DNA of 36,306 bases from contig CAJTLK010000003.1 of NCBI GenBank assembly GCA_910577415.1, positions 1 to 36,306 on the forward strand, in the 5' to 3' direction. This DNA is from an uncultured Oscillospiraceae bacterium (lineage in GTDB: Bacteria > Bacillota > Clostridia > Oscillospirales > Oscillospiraceae). Every line of letters begins with the position of its first letter. The first letter of the stretch is position 1. The notes under the pieces are model-generated. The model saw only the letters and a list, made by a program, of their open reading frames with translations. It was not told the origin of the DNA and ran no database searches. The translations under genes were made by a program, and so were the position numbers. Below are positions 1 to 8,754 of the stretch, piece after piece.

Positions 1-1236
1 CCGGTAGACGAATACCCGCATGACGTTGAGCAGCAGGGTCAGCTTGGTATAGCCATAGCCCAGCAGCAGGGCCAAAGTGGCGGCGTGGAGGCCCAGGGTG
101 ATGTAGCCCAGCATTTCCCAGCGGTGGATGGAGACGATCATGTCCCGGAAGGCGGGGTCAAACTGGTTTTTGGACTGGGCGAAGACCTGGGCCAGCCAGG
201 GCAGGGTGTTGGAGACGACCAGGAGGCCGATGACGCCGATGGTCACGTTTACCGCCACCAGACAGGCATAGAGCTTCAACGTCCGGCGGTATTTTCCCGC
301 CCCCCGGTTCTGGCTGATGAGGGCGGCGGCGCCGTCCTGCATGCCTGACTGCCAGCCGGTGGTCAGCCCGCCGATGTTGTTGGAGATGCCCAGAGCCCCG
401 GCGGTGAGCTTGCCGTAGACCCCGGCCATGGAGTTCACCGTCACCTTGCCTGCCGAGAAGAGCATCTTCTCCGCCGAGACCGGGTAGGACAGGTTCAGGA
501 TGGGCAGCACCGTGCGGGATTTGAACTCGATATTTTTGGGGGAAAAGCGGAAGGCCCCCTCGTCCCTGGGCATGGTGCACAGGGCGTAGCCTGTGAGCAC
601 AAACTGTCCCGCCAGGGTGGCTACGGCGATCATGACCACTCCGCAGTCCAGCACGTAGACAAAGAGGGCGGTAAGGCCCAGCTTGGTAAGGATGACGACC
701 AGGTTGAGAATGAGAATTTTCTGGGAGTGGCCCCGGGAGCGCTCGATGGCGATGTATACGGTATTGAAAAAGGCCACCACCAGGCTCATGATCTCAATGC
801 GGAAGTAGCCGATGCCGGTGTCCACCAGCTCCGGCGGGGTCTTCAGAAGAAGCAGGAAGGGGCGGGCAAAGGGCACCAGCACCAGAATGACCGCTCCGCC
901 CACCGCCACGGCCATGGCATAGAGGGTAGCCACCTGCCGCCGGACGGTGTCGTAATCCCCCCGTCCGTAAGCCTCGGAAATCTTGATGCACCCGCCGATG
1001 GCAAGGCCGTTGCCCAGGGCGGAGATCATGGTGCGAATTTGATTGAGCACCGCCACGGCGGAGACCGAATCAGAGCTGATGTGGGAGGCCATAAGGGTGT
1101 CCATGACGTTAAAGATGCTGTGCAGGGCCTGATAGAGGGCCAGGGGCAGACACACTGCCAGCAGCACCTTCCACGTTGAGCCGGTCAGGGCGTACTCCCG
1201 AAAGGATTCATCTTTTTTTGATACGAATGCTGCCAT
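1..1236 (-). CDS. MATE family efflux transporter, C-terminus cut by window edge
   Basis: An open frame runs from an ATG at 1236 to the window edge, giving 412 residues without a stop. MATE proteins are usually about 450-470 residues, so only the last part is missing. The translation is a multi-TM protein with typical MATE segments: an N-terminal stretch containing N-V-M-D-T-L-M-A and an A-L-G-N-G-L-A-I-G-G motif, then the second half with G-A-A-A-L-I-S-Q-N-R-G-A-G. MATE proteins are 12-TM Na+- or H+-coupled exporters of the cytoplasmic membrane. A GAGAGG ribosome site precedes the ATG. It lies 56 bp downstream of uxaA on the same strand and is probably the last or a late gene of the pectin operon. 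The substrate cannot be read from the sequence. Family assignment is firm; a role in pectin use is inferred only from position. Confidence 0.85.
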   Translation of the reverse strand, partial: MAAFVSKKDESFREYALTGSTWKVLLAVCLPLALYQALHSIFNVMDTLMASHISSDSVSAVAVLNQIRTMISALGNGLAIGGCIKISEAYGRGDYDTVRRQVATLYAMAVAVGGAVILVLVPFARPFLLLLKTPPELVDTGIGYFRIEIMSLVVAFFNTVYIAIERSRGHSQKILILNLVVILTKLGLTALFVYVLDCGVVMIAVATLAGQFVLTGYALCTMPRDEGAFRFSPKNIEFKSRTVLPILNLSYPVSAEKMLFSAGKVTVNSMAGVYGKLTAGALGISNNIGGLTTGWQSGMQDGAAALISQNRGAGKYRRTLKLYACLVAVNVTIGVIGLLVVSNTLPWLAQVFAQSKNQFDPAFRDMIVSIHRWEMLGYITLGLHAATLALLLGYGYTKLTLLLNVMRVFVYR

Positions 1237-1292
1237 GAAGCGTACCTCTCAAGTCTTCGCGCCTGTGGGTCGCGAGGGATGGACCGGCACGG

Positions 1293-2765
1293 TCACAGCA
1301 CCACGCCGTCCTTGAAGATGGAAATTTCCCGGAAGCCCTTTTCCTCGGCCTTGGTCTTCTTGCCCGAGGCCACCTCCAGCACCAATGCCATCAGGTCCTG
1401 GGCAGCCTCGTCCAGGGTCTTCACGCCGTCGGCCACCACCCCGGCGTTAAAGTCGATCCAGCCGGACTTATTGGTGGCCAGGGGAGTGTTGGTGGCCAGC
1501 TTCATGGTGGGGGCGGGGGCGCCGAAGGGGGTGCCCCGTCCGGTGGTGAAGAGGATCAGGTGCGCCCCCGCCGCGGTGAGGGCGGTGGCGGAGACCAGGT
1601 CGTTGCCGGGGCCGTAGAGCATATTGAGGCCCTTGGTGATGACCGGCTCGCCATAGCCGATAACGTCCATAATGGGGGCGGAGCCGCCCTTCTGGACGCA
1701 GCCGCAGGACTTGTCCTCCAGGGTGGTAATGCCGCCCTGCTTGTTGCCCGGGCTGGGGTTATCATAGACCACCTCGTTGTGGCGGATGAAGTAGGCCTTG
1801 AAGCCGTTGATCATGCTCACCGCCTTCTGGAAGACGGCCTCATTCTGGCAGCGGTCCATGAGGAAGCCCTCGGCGCCGAACATCTCGGGGACCTCGGTGA
1901 GGACGGTGGAGCCGCCCTGGGCCACCAGCAGGTCGGAGAAGCGGCCCACGGTGGGGTTGGCGGTGATGCCGCTCAGACCGTCGGAGCCGCCGCACTTCAT
2001 GCCCACCACCAGCTCGCTGGCGGGGATGGTCTCCCGGTGGAACTGGGAGGCGTACTTGGCGCACTCCTTCAGCAGCTCCCGGCCCGCGGCAAGCTCATCG
2101 GGGACCTTCTGACAGGTGAGGAACTTCACCCGGTCAGGGTCAAAGTCGCCCAGCTCGGCCAGGAATTGCTCATGGGTCAGGTTCTCGCAGCCCAGGCTCA
2201 GCACCAGCACCGCTCCGGCGTTGGGGTGGCGGGTGAGGGCTGCAAGCAGCTTCCGGGTCTGGGCGTGGTCCTCCCCGGTCTGGGAGCAGCCGAAGGGATG
2301 GGTAAAGGTATAAAGCCCGTCGATGGAGCCGGAGACCAGGTCCTGGTTCTCCCGGACCATGGCCTTGGCCACGTCGTTGACGCAGCCCACGGTGGGGATG
2401 ATCCAGATCTCATTGCGGATGGCGGCTCTGCCGTCCTTCCGGCGGTAGCCCTGGAACGTCCCGGCGGGGAGGGGAGCGGGGAAGACCACCTTGGGGTCGT
2501 AGCTGTACTCCATCTCCCCGGAGAGGTTGGTGGACATGTTGTGGGTATGTACCCACATGCCGGGGGTGATGGGGGCGGTGGCGTGGCCGATGGCAAAGCC
2601 ATACTTGACCACGTTCTCCCCCTCCTTCACCGCTGCCAGGGCCATCTTATGGCCCTGGGGGATGTCCTCGGCGGCGGTGACGCCCTCAAAGGAGGTCCCC
2701 TTGGAGACGGCGTGAAGGGCCACGGCTACGTTGTCGTTGGGGTGGATACGGATAAAGTCAGGCAT
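1293..2765 (-). CDS. uxaA: Altronate dehydratase (UxaA family), 490 aa
   Basis: Dehydrates D-altronate to 2-keto-3-deoxy-D-gluconate in the galacturonate branch of hexuronate catabolism (cytosolic, metal-dependent). The N-terminal ~95 residues form the SAF-like domain (I-H-P-N-D-N-V-A-V-A). The large C-terminal domain opens with the characteristic G-Y-R-R-K-D-G-R-A-A-I-R-N-E-I-W and P-T-V-G-C-V-N signatures and carries cysteines in G-C-S-Q-T-G-E-D, M-K-C-G-G-S-D and K-S-C-G-C-V. Length fits full UxaA with both domains. I chose the ATG at 2765 because a GGAGG lies 8-12 nt upstream; an in-frame TTG at 2780 sits on that ribosome site and is unlikely. The gene follows the GH105 gene by 15 nt, so the enzyme that releases galacturonate and the one that consumes its product are co-expressed. 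UxaB and UxaC are not in the window. Confidence 0.93.
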   Translation of the reverse strand: MPDFIRIHPNDNVAVALHAVSKGTSFEGVTAAEDIPQGHKMALAAVKEGENVVKYGFAIGHATAPITPGMWVHTHNMSTNLSGEMEYSYDPKVVFPAPLPAGTFQGYRRKDGRAAIRNEIWIIPTVGCVNDVAKAMVRENQDLVSGSIDGLYTFTHPFGCSQTGEDHAQTRKLLAALTRHPNAGAVLVLSLGCENLTHEQFLAELGDFDPDRVKFLTCQKVPDELAAGRELLKECAKYASQFHRETIPASELVVGMKCGGSDGLSGITANPTVGRFSDLLVAQGGSTVLTEVPEMFGAEGFLMDRCQNEAVFQKAVSMINGFKAYFIRHNEVVYDNPSPGNKQGGITTLEDKSCGCVQKGGSAPIMDVIGYGEPVITKGLNMLYGPGNDLVSATALTAAGAHLILFTTGRGTPFGAPAPTMKLATNTPLATNKSGWIDFNAGVVADGVKTLDEAAQDLMALVLEVASGKKTKAEEKGFREISIFKDGVVL

Positions 2766-2780
2766 GGATGATACCTCCAA

Positions 2781-3926
2781 TTATAAAGTGAAGCCCTGGG
2801 GACGGGAGAGGAGCAGCTCGGTGTAGCACATGAGGAAGGGGGCCAGGCCCTTGGCGTCGTTTTCCACCACAGGCTCGGAGATATAATACTCGTAGCTGCC
2901 GTCCCGGCGGCGATTATTCTCCGGGCCGAGGCCCGCCACCAGGCAGATGCCCCCCAGGTTCAGTTTACCATCGGTTTCAGTGAGATACCGGGCGCAAATG
3001 CTGCGGAAAATGCCCTCTCCCACCTGAGCGCAGCCTTTGTCCAAAATGCCGAGCCGCGCGCCCTTGAGGAAGAAGTAGGCTGCCATGGCCGAGCCGGAGG
3101 TCTCCGGGTAGTTGCCCTCCCGCCCGATCTGGTCGGGCACCTGCCAGAGCATCCCGGTCTCGCCGTCCACATAGGGCAGCAGACTGCTTGCCAGGTCCTG
3201 GGCAATGGCGGTCAACTCAGCGCGGATGTCCTCGTGCCCAGGCGCCAGATAGCCCAGGATGTCCACCAGGGCGGCGCAGAACCAGCCCAGAGAGCGCAGC
3301 CAGGGGTTCCTGGAGCAGCCGTCCTCTCCCGCCCAGAAGGCGGTCCTGGAGGCGTCGTAGCCATGGCGGTAGAGGCCGTTTTTGGGGTCGTACATCCGCT
3401 TGCGGACGGTGCGGAACTGGTTTAGGATGTCCTCATAGTTCTTGCACGATTCAAACTCAGTGGTGTACCGGGTGTAGAAGACCTGGGCCATATAAAGCCC
3501 GTCCAGCCACACCTGGTTGGGGTAGATGGCCTTGTGCCAGAAGCTGCCCTCATGGGTGCGGGGCTGGCGGAGGAGCTGGCCGTAGAGCACGTCCATGGCC
3601 TTGCGGTACTTCTCCTTGCCGCTGAGGGCGTATACGTCAAAGAGGACCCGGCCCTCGCAGATGCTGTCCAGGTTGTATTCCTTCTCGTTGAAGCCCCGGA
3701 TAGAGCCGTCGTCGAAGACGTAATAGTCCAGGAAGTTCTCGGCGAAGTCGTAGTAGCGCTTCTCCCCGGTGATCTTGTGGAGGTTGAGCAGAGCGATCAT
3801 CATACACCCGTCGATGTAGTTCCAGCCGTTGACCTTGCCCTGCTTGATCTTTTCTATGTTCCACAGGGGCCGGTCCGGGGAGGAGCCGGACATGATCTGC
3901 TCCACATAGGTTTCAATGACGTTCAT
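2781..3926 (-). CDS. GH105 unsaturated rhamnogalacturonyl/galacturonyl hydrolase (YteR-like), 381 aa
   Basis: Removes 4,5-unsaturated galacturonate from lyase-generated pectin oligosaccharides by hydrating the double bond. The protein resembles the GH88/GH105 (alpha/alpha)6 barrel: N-L-D-S-I-C-E-G around residue 87 and W-L-D-G-L-Y-M with Asp142. These correspond within one residue to the two functional aspartates known in Bacillus YteR (Asp88, Asp143). The H-K-A-I-Y-P-N-Q stretch before the catalytic Asp is also typical. There is no signal peptide, so it acts in the cytosol. Its ATG overlaps the TGA of the GH28 gene by 4 bp (ATGA), indicating translational coupling. A GGAGAGG lies upstream inside the GH28 end. 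Because its substrates come from lyases, a polysaccharide lyase should exist elsewhere in the genome; none is in the window. Confidence 0.92.
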   Translation of the reverse strand: MNVIETYVEQIMSGSSPDRPLWNIEKIKQGKVNGWNYIDGCMMIALLNLHKITGEKRYYDFAENFLDYYVFDDGSIRGFNEKEYNLDSICEGRVLFDVYALSGKEKYRKAMDVLYGQLLRQPRTHEGSFWHKAIYPNQVWLDGLYMAQVFYTRYTTEFESCKNYEDILNQFRTVRKRMYDPKNGLYRHGYDASRTAFWAGEDGCSRNPWLRSLGWFCAALVDILGYLAPGHEDIRAELTAIAQDLASSLLPYVDGETGMLWQVPDQIGREGNYPETSGSAMAAYFFLKGARLGILDKGCAQVGEGIFRSICARYLTETDGKLNLGGICLVAGLGPENNRRRDGSYEYYISEPVVENDAKGLAPFLMCYTELLLSRPQGFTL

Positions 3927-5476
3927 TCCCGGACCACCTCTCCCACGTTGATGGCGGTGACCTCATCGCCGTCCTGGCCGGAGATGGTCACGTTCTTCAG
4001 ACGGACCTTGTCCACACAGTTGAAGTAAAGCCCCAGCTTGGAGACCTCAGGCACATAGTCCATCATGGCGGCCCGGCCCGGCTGGGCGTCGGGCTTGATG
4101 GTGAAGTCCACGTTCTCCAGCGTGACCGAGCCGATGGGCCGCTCGGTGAGGCCGTAAAACCAGCCCGCCGCCCATTCGCAGTCGGTGCACTGGATGTCCC
4201 GGAAGAGGAAGCTGCCCAGGTAGGGGGTGGTGTCGTCCACCGGGTGGGGGTCCTTGCTCCAGACGATCTCCTCATGGCCGTCGGGGTCGCAGAAGTAGTA
4301 CATATTGATGACAAAGGGGCACATCACGTTGTCCATGCGGATGTTGGAGAACTCCACTCCGTCGATGACGGCGTACTTACCCCGGCCCCGCCGCGTTTTG
4401 ATGCGCATGCCCCGGTCAGTGTGGGAGAACAGGCACTGGCTTACCGTCAGGTCCTTGATGCCGCCGGACATCTCGCTGCCCAGCACCATGGCCCCGTGGG
4501 CGTATTCCATGAGACAGTTGCGTACCAAATGGTTGGTGGCGGGGGTCTTGTACTTCATGCCCATATACATCTTGCCTGACTTGATGGCAATGGCGTCGTC
4601 TCCCACGGAAAAGCGCACGCCAATGTATTTCACGTCGTCGCAGCTCTCCGGGTCGGTGCCGTCGGTGTTGGGGGAGTCCTTGGGGGCCTCCACGGCGATG
4701 TCATAAAACCAGACCCCCTTGCAGAAGAAGGGGTGGAAGTTCCAGCAGGGAGAGTTGCGGCCCAGGATACCGTGGAAGGTCACGTTCTCACAGTGGTTGA
4801 GAAAAACCAGCTTGGGCCGCCCGATCTTCCGGGTCTTCACGTCGTTCCACCAGGTGGACTGCTGGGCGTTGCCGTCGATGACGCCCCGGCCTACGATGGT
4901 AAGGTTCCGGGCGTGGAAGGCGGAGACCAGGCTCTGACGGCAGGGGGAGGGGTTGCCCTCCCAGGAGCTGACCTGAAGGGCGCTGATCTGCGCCACGTCG
5001 CCGTGGGCGTCGGGAACCTCACCGGGGAGAATGGGGTAGTGCTCCTCGCAGGTGTCAAAGGAGAGCACCGCCCCTGCCTGAAGCTCAAAGGTGAGGTCGG
5101 ATTTCAGCACGATAGCGCGGGTAAAGTAGGTCCCGGCGGGAACCGTGACCCGCCCGTTGGGGGGACAGGCGTTGATGGCGCCCTGGATGGCGGCGGTGTC
5201 GTCATGCACGCCGGTGCCCTGGGCGCCGAAATCCCTGACGTTGAAGCAGACGCTCTCCGCCTTGGTCTCCACCCGGACTCTGTCGCTCCCCACCGCCACC
5301 TGATAGACGGTGCCGGGGCGGAGGTCAAAGAGGGAGAAGACGTTGGTCTTTACCCCGGTGAGGGCGGTCTTGCCGTCCACGGTGACGTCAAAGCTCTCGG
5401 GGGCATAGTAGGGGGCGGTATTGTCCAGCTCAAAGCAGGCGGAGACGGAACTGACGCTGAGCAGATGAAATTTCAT
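3923..5476 (-). CDS. GH28 polygalacturonase / exo-galacturonidase, cytosolic, 517 aa
   Basis: Hydrolyses alpha-1,4-linked galacturonate (or rhamnogalacturonan) in pectin oligomers. Right-handed beta-helix family with all four GH28 signatures: N-T-D-G at 270-273, G-D-D at 292-294, H-G at 327-328 and R-I-K at 358-360. Asp272, Asp293 and Asp294 are the expected catalytic carboxylates. Residues 1-75 form an N-terminal beta-rich, fibronectin-III-like domain, as in several exo-acting GH28 enzymes. The R-D-F-G-A-Q-G-T-G-V-H-D-D-T-A-A-I opening of the helix follows at about 81. The N-terminus is not a signal peptide, so the enzyme should work on imported oligosaccharides. AAGGAG precedes the ATG at 5476. 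The gene starts 19 nt after the isomerase gene ends and overlaps the GH105 gene by 4 bp. Confidence 0.93.
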   Translation of the reverse strand: MKFHLLSVSSVSACFELDNTAPYYAPESFDVTVDGKTALTGVKTNVFSLFDLRPGTVYQVAVGSDRVRVETKAESVCFNVRDFGAQGTGVHDDTAAIQGAINACPPNGRVTVPAGTYFTRAIVLKSDLTFELQAGAVLSFDTCEEHYPILPGEVPDAHGDVAQISALQVSSWEGNPSPCRQSLVSAFHARNLTIVGRGVIDGNAQQSTWWNDVKTRKIGRPKLVFLNHCENVTFHGILGRNSPCWNFHPFFCKGVWFYDIAVEAPKDSPNTDGTDPESCDDVKYIGVRFSVGDDAIAIKSGKMYMGMKYKTPATNHLVRNCLMEYAHGAMVLGSEMSGGIKDLTVSQCLFSHTDRGMRIKTRRGRGKYAVIDGVEFSNIRMDNVMCPFVINMYYFCDPDGHEEIVWSKDPHPVDDTTPYLGSFLFRDIQCTDCEWAAGWFYGLTERPIGSVTLENVDFTIKPDAQPGRAAMMDYVPEVSKLGLYFNCVDKVRLKNVTISGQDGDEVTAINVGEVVRE

Positions 5477-5495
5477 GGTCTGTCACTCCTTTTTG

Positions 5496-6341
5496 TTACG
5501 CCTGGTCATAGGCCCGCTGCATGGCCTCCCGGCAGTCGACCGCGTTTTCCGGGGTGGTATTTTCCAGGGTGGCGTAGATATAGGGCTTCTCGGCCTTTAT
5601 AAAGCGCATGACCCGGCCATAGTCCATCCCGCCGGTGCCGGGAGCCGCGGCCTTGAGCTGTCCGCCCGCGTCCTCGGGGAGAAAGTCCTTCAGATGTACC
5701 ATGGCGATGTCCGGCCCCAGCAGGTCGATGGCCTCGGCAATGACCTCGTCGGCACGGTCTATGTTCTCCATGCTCAGTAGGTTTACCGGGTCAAAGAGCA
5801 CCTGCAAATTGGGGCTGCCGATCTCGTCCAGCACCCGGCGGCAGCGCTGGGGGTTCCAGACGATGTGCTTGGCCACCGGCTCGATGGCCATGATGACCCC
5901 CAGCCGCTCGGCGCAGCGCACCACGGGCCGCAGATTGGTGATGAAGGTTTTCAGGGCTTCCTCGCTCCGGCACTCGGGGCAGAATTTATACTCCGGGTTG
6001 GGGGCCCCGGTCTCAGTGCCCACCATGCCGCAACCCAGCAGGGAGGCAAAGCGGAGATGGGCGTAATACTTCTCCTGGGTGGCCTTGATGACCTCCGGGT
6101 CAGGATGGGCCAGGTTGAGGTAGTTGCCCAGCACCGCCACGTCCAGCTCATTTTTGGCAAACTGCCGCCGCAGCCATCCGGCATAGCCGGGGGTGAGGGA
6201 GGAGGGGGTGCAGGGGTACTCCTTAATAGACTTGGTCAGGGCCAGGTGGACGCAGGTAAAGCCCTTGGCTCGGACCAGGGGGAGCAGCTCCTCGACAGGC
6301 AGCTTTTCCCCATCGTGTAAACGCAGTCCCAATTGGATCAT
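5496..6341 (-). CDS. Sugar phosphate isomerase/epimerase (AP-endonuclease-2 TIM barrel), 281 aa
   Basis: TIM-barrel metal enzyme of the xylose-isomerase-like superfamily (AP_endonuc_2 fold), likely isomerising or epimerising a sugar or sugar acid released from pectin. Expected metal ligands are visible on successive strands: Glu154 (A-I-E-P), Asp184 (L-F-D-P-V-N), His216 (V-H-L-K-D) and Glu260 (T-L-E-N). A C-P-E-C motif at 121-124 is an extra cysteine pair of unknown role. I set the start at the ATG at 6341 because AAGGAGG lies just upstream; an in-frame ATG at 6362 overlaps that ribosome site and would translate it. The gene is downstream of an ABC ATPase gene and a large hairpin, and upstream of the GH28 gene. 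Family assignment is solid; the exact substrate is unknown. Confidence 0.85.
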   Translation of the reverse strand: MIQLGLRLHDGEKLPVEELLPLVRAKGFTCVHLALTKSIKEYPCTPSSLTPGYAGWLRRQFAKNELDVAVLGNYLNLAHPDPEVIKATQEKYYAHLRFASLLGCGMVGTETGAPNPEYKFCPECRSEEALKTFITNLRPVVRCAERLGVIMAIEPVAKHIVWNPQRCRRVLDEIGSPNLQVLFDPVNLLSMENIDRADEVIAEAIDLLGPDIAMVHLKDFLPEDAGGQLKAAAPGTGGMDYGRVMRFIKAEKPYIYATLENTTPENAVDCREAMQRAYDQA

Positions 6342-6369
6342 GGGGGAAGCACCTCCTTGCATAAAATGG

Positions 6370-6415
6370 ATGATCCCGAGAGATCTTGAGCTGTTTCAAG
6401 ACTTCTCGGGATCAT
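6370..6415 (-). other. Two-tier intercistronic hairpin between ATPase and isomerase genes
   Basis: The 12-nt arms at 6370-6381 and 6404-6415 (ATGATCCCGAGA / TCTCGGGATCAT) are perfect complements. An inner 6-bp stem (6384-6389 with 6396-6401) and a 6-nt loop lie inside, separated by a 2-nt internal loop. In the minus-strand transcript no U-tract follows; the ribosome site of the isomerase gene begins soon after. It is therefore more likely an mRNA-stability or processing element, or a translational modulator, than a terminator. It separates the transport genes from the catabolic genes of the operon. Confidence 0.7.
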
Positions 6416-6438
6416 AGGCGTTTCGTGCGTTTCCCGGT

Positions 6439-7542
6439 TCAGGCGTTGAGGACGGCATTCTGCTGCTGGATCACCATTTCGGTCTCGTCGTCGAAGAGGT
6501 AAACGCTCTTGCGGGGAATAGAGAAGGTAATGGTGCTGTCGGTCTCCGGGGTGTCATAGGGATTGACCTTCAGGATAGCCCGGTCCTCACCGGCTACTAC
6601 ATACACATTGGTGTTATCGCCCAGCATCTCGGTCAGCTCCACCGAGCAGGTGACATGATAGGAGTCCTCCGCGGCGCCCAGGACAATGGCCTCGGGCCGG
6701 AAACCGAAGACGATCTTCTTGCCCTCGTAGGCGGCAGCTTTGTCGCCCAGAAGGGGAGCCAGGTCCAGCTGGTTTTCGCCGAAGGATACCTTGCCGCCGG
6801 TGACCACGCTCCGAATAAAGTTCATGGGCGGCTCGCCGATGAAGCCGGCCACAAAGACGTTGACGGGATCGAAGTACAACTCCTTGGGGGTGCCGATCTG
6901 CTGGACGTAGCCGTCCTTCATGACCACGATACGGTCAGCCAGGGTCATGGCCTCGGTCTGGTCGTGGGTGACGTAGATGGTGGTGGCCCCGGTCTCCCGG
7001 TGGATCTGGGCGATCTCGGCGCGCATGGTGACCCGCTGCTTGGCGTCCAGGTTGGAAAGAGGCTCATCCATCAGGAAGATGCCCACCTTGCGGATGATAG
7101 AGCGACCAATGGCCACTCTCTGGCGCTGGCCGCCGGACAGGGCGCGGGGCAAACGGTCCAGGTAATCGGTGAGACCCAGGATCTTGGCGGTCTTCAGCAC
7201 CCGCTCCTCAATGACGTCGTCGTCCACACCCTGGAGGGTCAGGCCAAAGGCGATGTTGTCATAGACCGTCATCTGGGGATAGAGGGCGTAGCTCTGGAAG
7301 ACCATGGCTACTTCCCGCTCCCGGGGGCCTAACTCGTTGACCCGGTTGCCGTCAATGAGAAAGTCGCCACTGGAGATCTCTTCCAGCCCGGCGATCATAC
7401 GCAGGGTGGTGGACTTTCCGCAGCCGGAGGGGCCGACGAAAACGATGAATTCGCCCTTGTCGATGGTAAGGTTGAAATCATGCACCGCGTGGAATCCGTT
7501 GGGGTAAATTTTATTGATATTTTTCAGCTCCAGGGTCGCCAT
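6439..7542 (-). CDS. Carbohydrate ABC transporter ATP-binding protein 2 (MsmX/UgpC/MalK type), 367 aa
   Basis: Energises a CUT1-type sugar importer. All ATPase motifs are intact: Walker A G-P-S-G-C-G-K-S at 37-44, Q-loop glutamine in V-F-Q at 83, signature L-S-G-G-Q at 135-139, Walker B ending in D-E at 159-160 and switch His193. A C-terminal MalK-like TOBE regulatory domain follows from about residue 235. The start is supported by AGGAGG 8-10 nt upstream. This is the second complete ATPase of the same operon. It aligns with the first (8755-9822) in every motif at the same residue number, so the two probably arose by duplication, but their C-terminal domains differ. Lpl-type importers usually rely on one shared ATPase encoded elsewhere, which makes two dedicated copies unusual. 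Confidence 0.95.
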   Translation of the reverse strand: MATLELKNINKIYPNGFHAVHDFNLTIDKGEFIVFVGPSGCGKSTTLRMIAGLEEISSGDFLIDGNRVNELGPREREVAMVFQSYALYPQMTVYDNIAFGLTLQGVDDDVIEERVLKTAKILGLTDYLDRLPRALSGGQRQRVAIGRSIIRKVGIFLMDEPLSNLDAKQRVTMRAEIAQIHRETGATTIYVTHDQTEAMTLADRIVVMKDGYVQQIGTPKELYFDPVNVFVAGFIGEPPMNFIRSVVTGGKVSFGENQLDLAPLLGDKAAAYEGKKIVFGFRPEAIVLGAAEDSYHVTCSVELTEMLGDNTNVYVVAGEDRAILKVNPYDTPETDSTITFSIPRKSVYLFDDETEMVIQQQNAVLNA

Positions 7543-7553
7543 GACTTTACCTC

Positions 7554-8171
7554 CTAGACGTTCTTGTTTTTCGCGCCAAAAAGGGACCGGGCCGCGATAT
7601 TCTTGACCGACACCAGGGCGGTGTCGAAGAGCATATAGAGCAGGCCGAAGCTCACCGGCTCACCGACGAACTTGAACTCCGCATTGCCGGAGAGGTTGCG
7701 GACGATCATGTCCAGAGCGGCGTAGGCAAACAACACCAGCGCGCACAGCAGCATAGAGTAGAGCATATTGAAAAAGAAACTCATATACCGCTTTTTGGAG
7801 AACATGAGGAAACGATCATTTTCCCCATCGGTCTCGGCAATGAAGCGCACCATATTGTTGGTGAGCAGGTCGGTGACCATGCCCTGGACAATACCCAGGA
7901 TGACAATCTGGTCCAGTGGGTCCCACAGCCCCAGGCCCATGATGATGAAGAAATAGACCGCGCCGGGGAACCAGAACTTGATGAACCCCACCTTGAGCCA
8001 GTTGGGGATACCGCCCTTCTTCCTGGCGCCGTATGCCTTCAGCTCCGCGTCAGAGACCGGGGGGGAGTTATGCTCATCGGCGTTGACCAGGTCGTCCACC
8101 GCTTTTGTTTTCAGCTTGTAGTAATCGGCGGTGGCGCTTTGACGCTGCTTGGACTTTTTGCGTTTTGCCAT
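7554..8171 (-). CDS. Uncharacterised membrane protein of the transporter module, 205 aa
   Basis: I do not recognise a family. The N-terminal 60 residues are hydrophilic and lysine-rich (M-A-K-R-K-K-S-K-Q-R) and should be cytosolic. Four hydrophobic segments follow at about 66-83, 87-105, 131-157 and 171-189, with a short basic C-terminus. No catalytic motif is evident. It begins 1 nt after the 189-aa membrane gene ends and stops 11 nt before the second ATPase gene, so expression with both is almost certain. The tight packing between two transporter ATPases suggests an accessory membrane subunit of the importer, but this is inference from context. Any link to known permease subunits would need a structure-based search. 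Confidence 0.8.
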   Translation of the reverse strand: MAKRKKSKQRQSATADYYKLKTKAVDDLVNADEHNSPPVSDAELKAYGARKKGGIPNWLKVGFIKFWFPGAVYFFIIMGLGLWDPLDQIVILGIVQGMVTDLLTNNMVRFIAETDGENDRFLMFSKKRYMSFFFNMLYSMLLCALVLFAYAALDMIVRNLSGNAEFKFVGEPVSFGLLYMLFDTALVSVKNIAARSLFGAKNKNV

Positions 8172-8172
8172 C

Positions 8173-8742
8173 TCAGTCCTCGCCGGAGATGTCGATCTCG
8201 GCCATTTCCTCGCCGGCGGCCACCTCGATGCTGGTGTTGATCTTGCGGATCAACTTGGAGTAGACAGGGAGGAGGAGGATCAGGGCGATGGAGATGATGA
8301 GCAGCACACGATGGACCGACAGGTTGTTGTAGGCCAAAGCGATGTACCGGGTGTTCTCAGTGATGGCGATGGGATTCTCCGGGCGGGTGATGGCCGCATA
8401 GACGGTGCCCATATAGGTGGTGTCAGCCCAGAGGATGACGCCGAACATGAGAAACATCAGGATAAACATGGGCTTATTCACAGGCTTTCTCTTGGGGAAG
8501 GAGTTGCCGAAGCAGACCAGAGAAAGAATGGACAAAAGCATGACGGCAAAGCCGCACAGGCCCATGTTGGCGCCGTTGATCTTGGCGGTGGTATCGGAGA
8601 TGTGGGTCAGGTTCATGGCAAAGTAGAGAAAGGTAACGACCAGCATCACCAGGGGAATGTTCTGGGGACGGTGCTTCAGATTGACGATGAACTTACGGAC
8701 GGATTCCTTCATCCTGGCGCCGAAACTCATTTTCTTATCCAT
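8173..8742 (-). CDS. Uncharacterised 4-TM membrane protein of the transporter module, 189 aa
   Basis: No known family is recognised. A basic, probably cytosolic N-terminus (1-27) is followed by hydrophobic segments at about 29-47, 59-79, 91-117 and 143-164, then an acidic C-terminal tail (E-E-M-A-E-I-D-I-S-G-E-D). The start of TM1 resembles the 164-aa protein at 9835-10329: both have an F-I-x-N motif about 20 residues before an L-Y-F motif (F18-N21 and L39-F41 here). This suggests distant paralogy. It lies 12 nt downstream of the first ATPase gene and 1 nt upstream of the 205-aa gene. The ribosome site is GGGGGCGGGAG. A role as an accessory subunit of the sugar importer is plausible but unproven. 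Confidence 0.8.
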   Translation of the reverse strand: MDKKMSFGARMKESVRKFIVNLKHRPQNIPLVMLVVTFLYFAMNLTHISDTTAKINGANMGLCGFAVMLLSILSLVCFGNSFPKRKPVNKPMFILMFLMFGVILWADTTYMGTVYAAITRPENPIAITENTRYIALAYNNLSVHRVLLIISIALILLLPVYSKLIRKINTSIEVAAGEEMAEIDISGED

Positions 8743-8754
8743 TCTCCCGCCCCC

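Noticed and set aside
1560..2771. Open frame of 403 codons on the plus strand opposite uxaA
   Set aside because: Antisense shadow; UxaA motifs on the minus strand account for the region.
2766..2780. Upstream TTG start for uxaA
   Set aside because: The codons coincide with the GGAGG ribosome site of the ATG at 2765.
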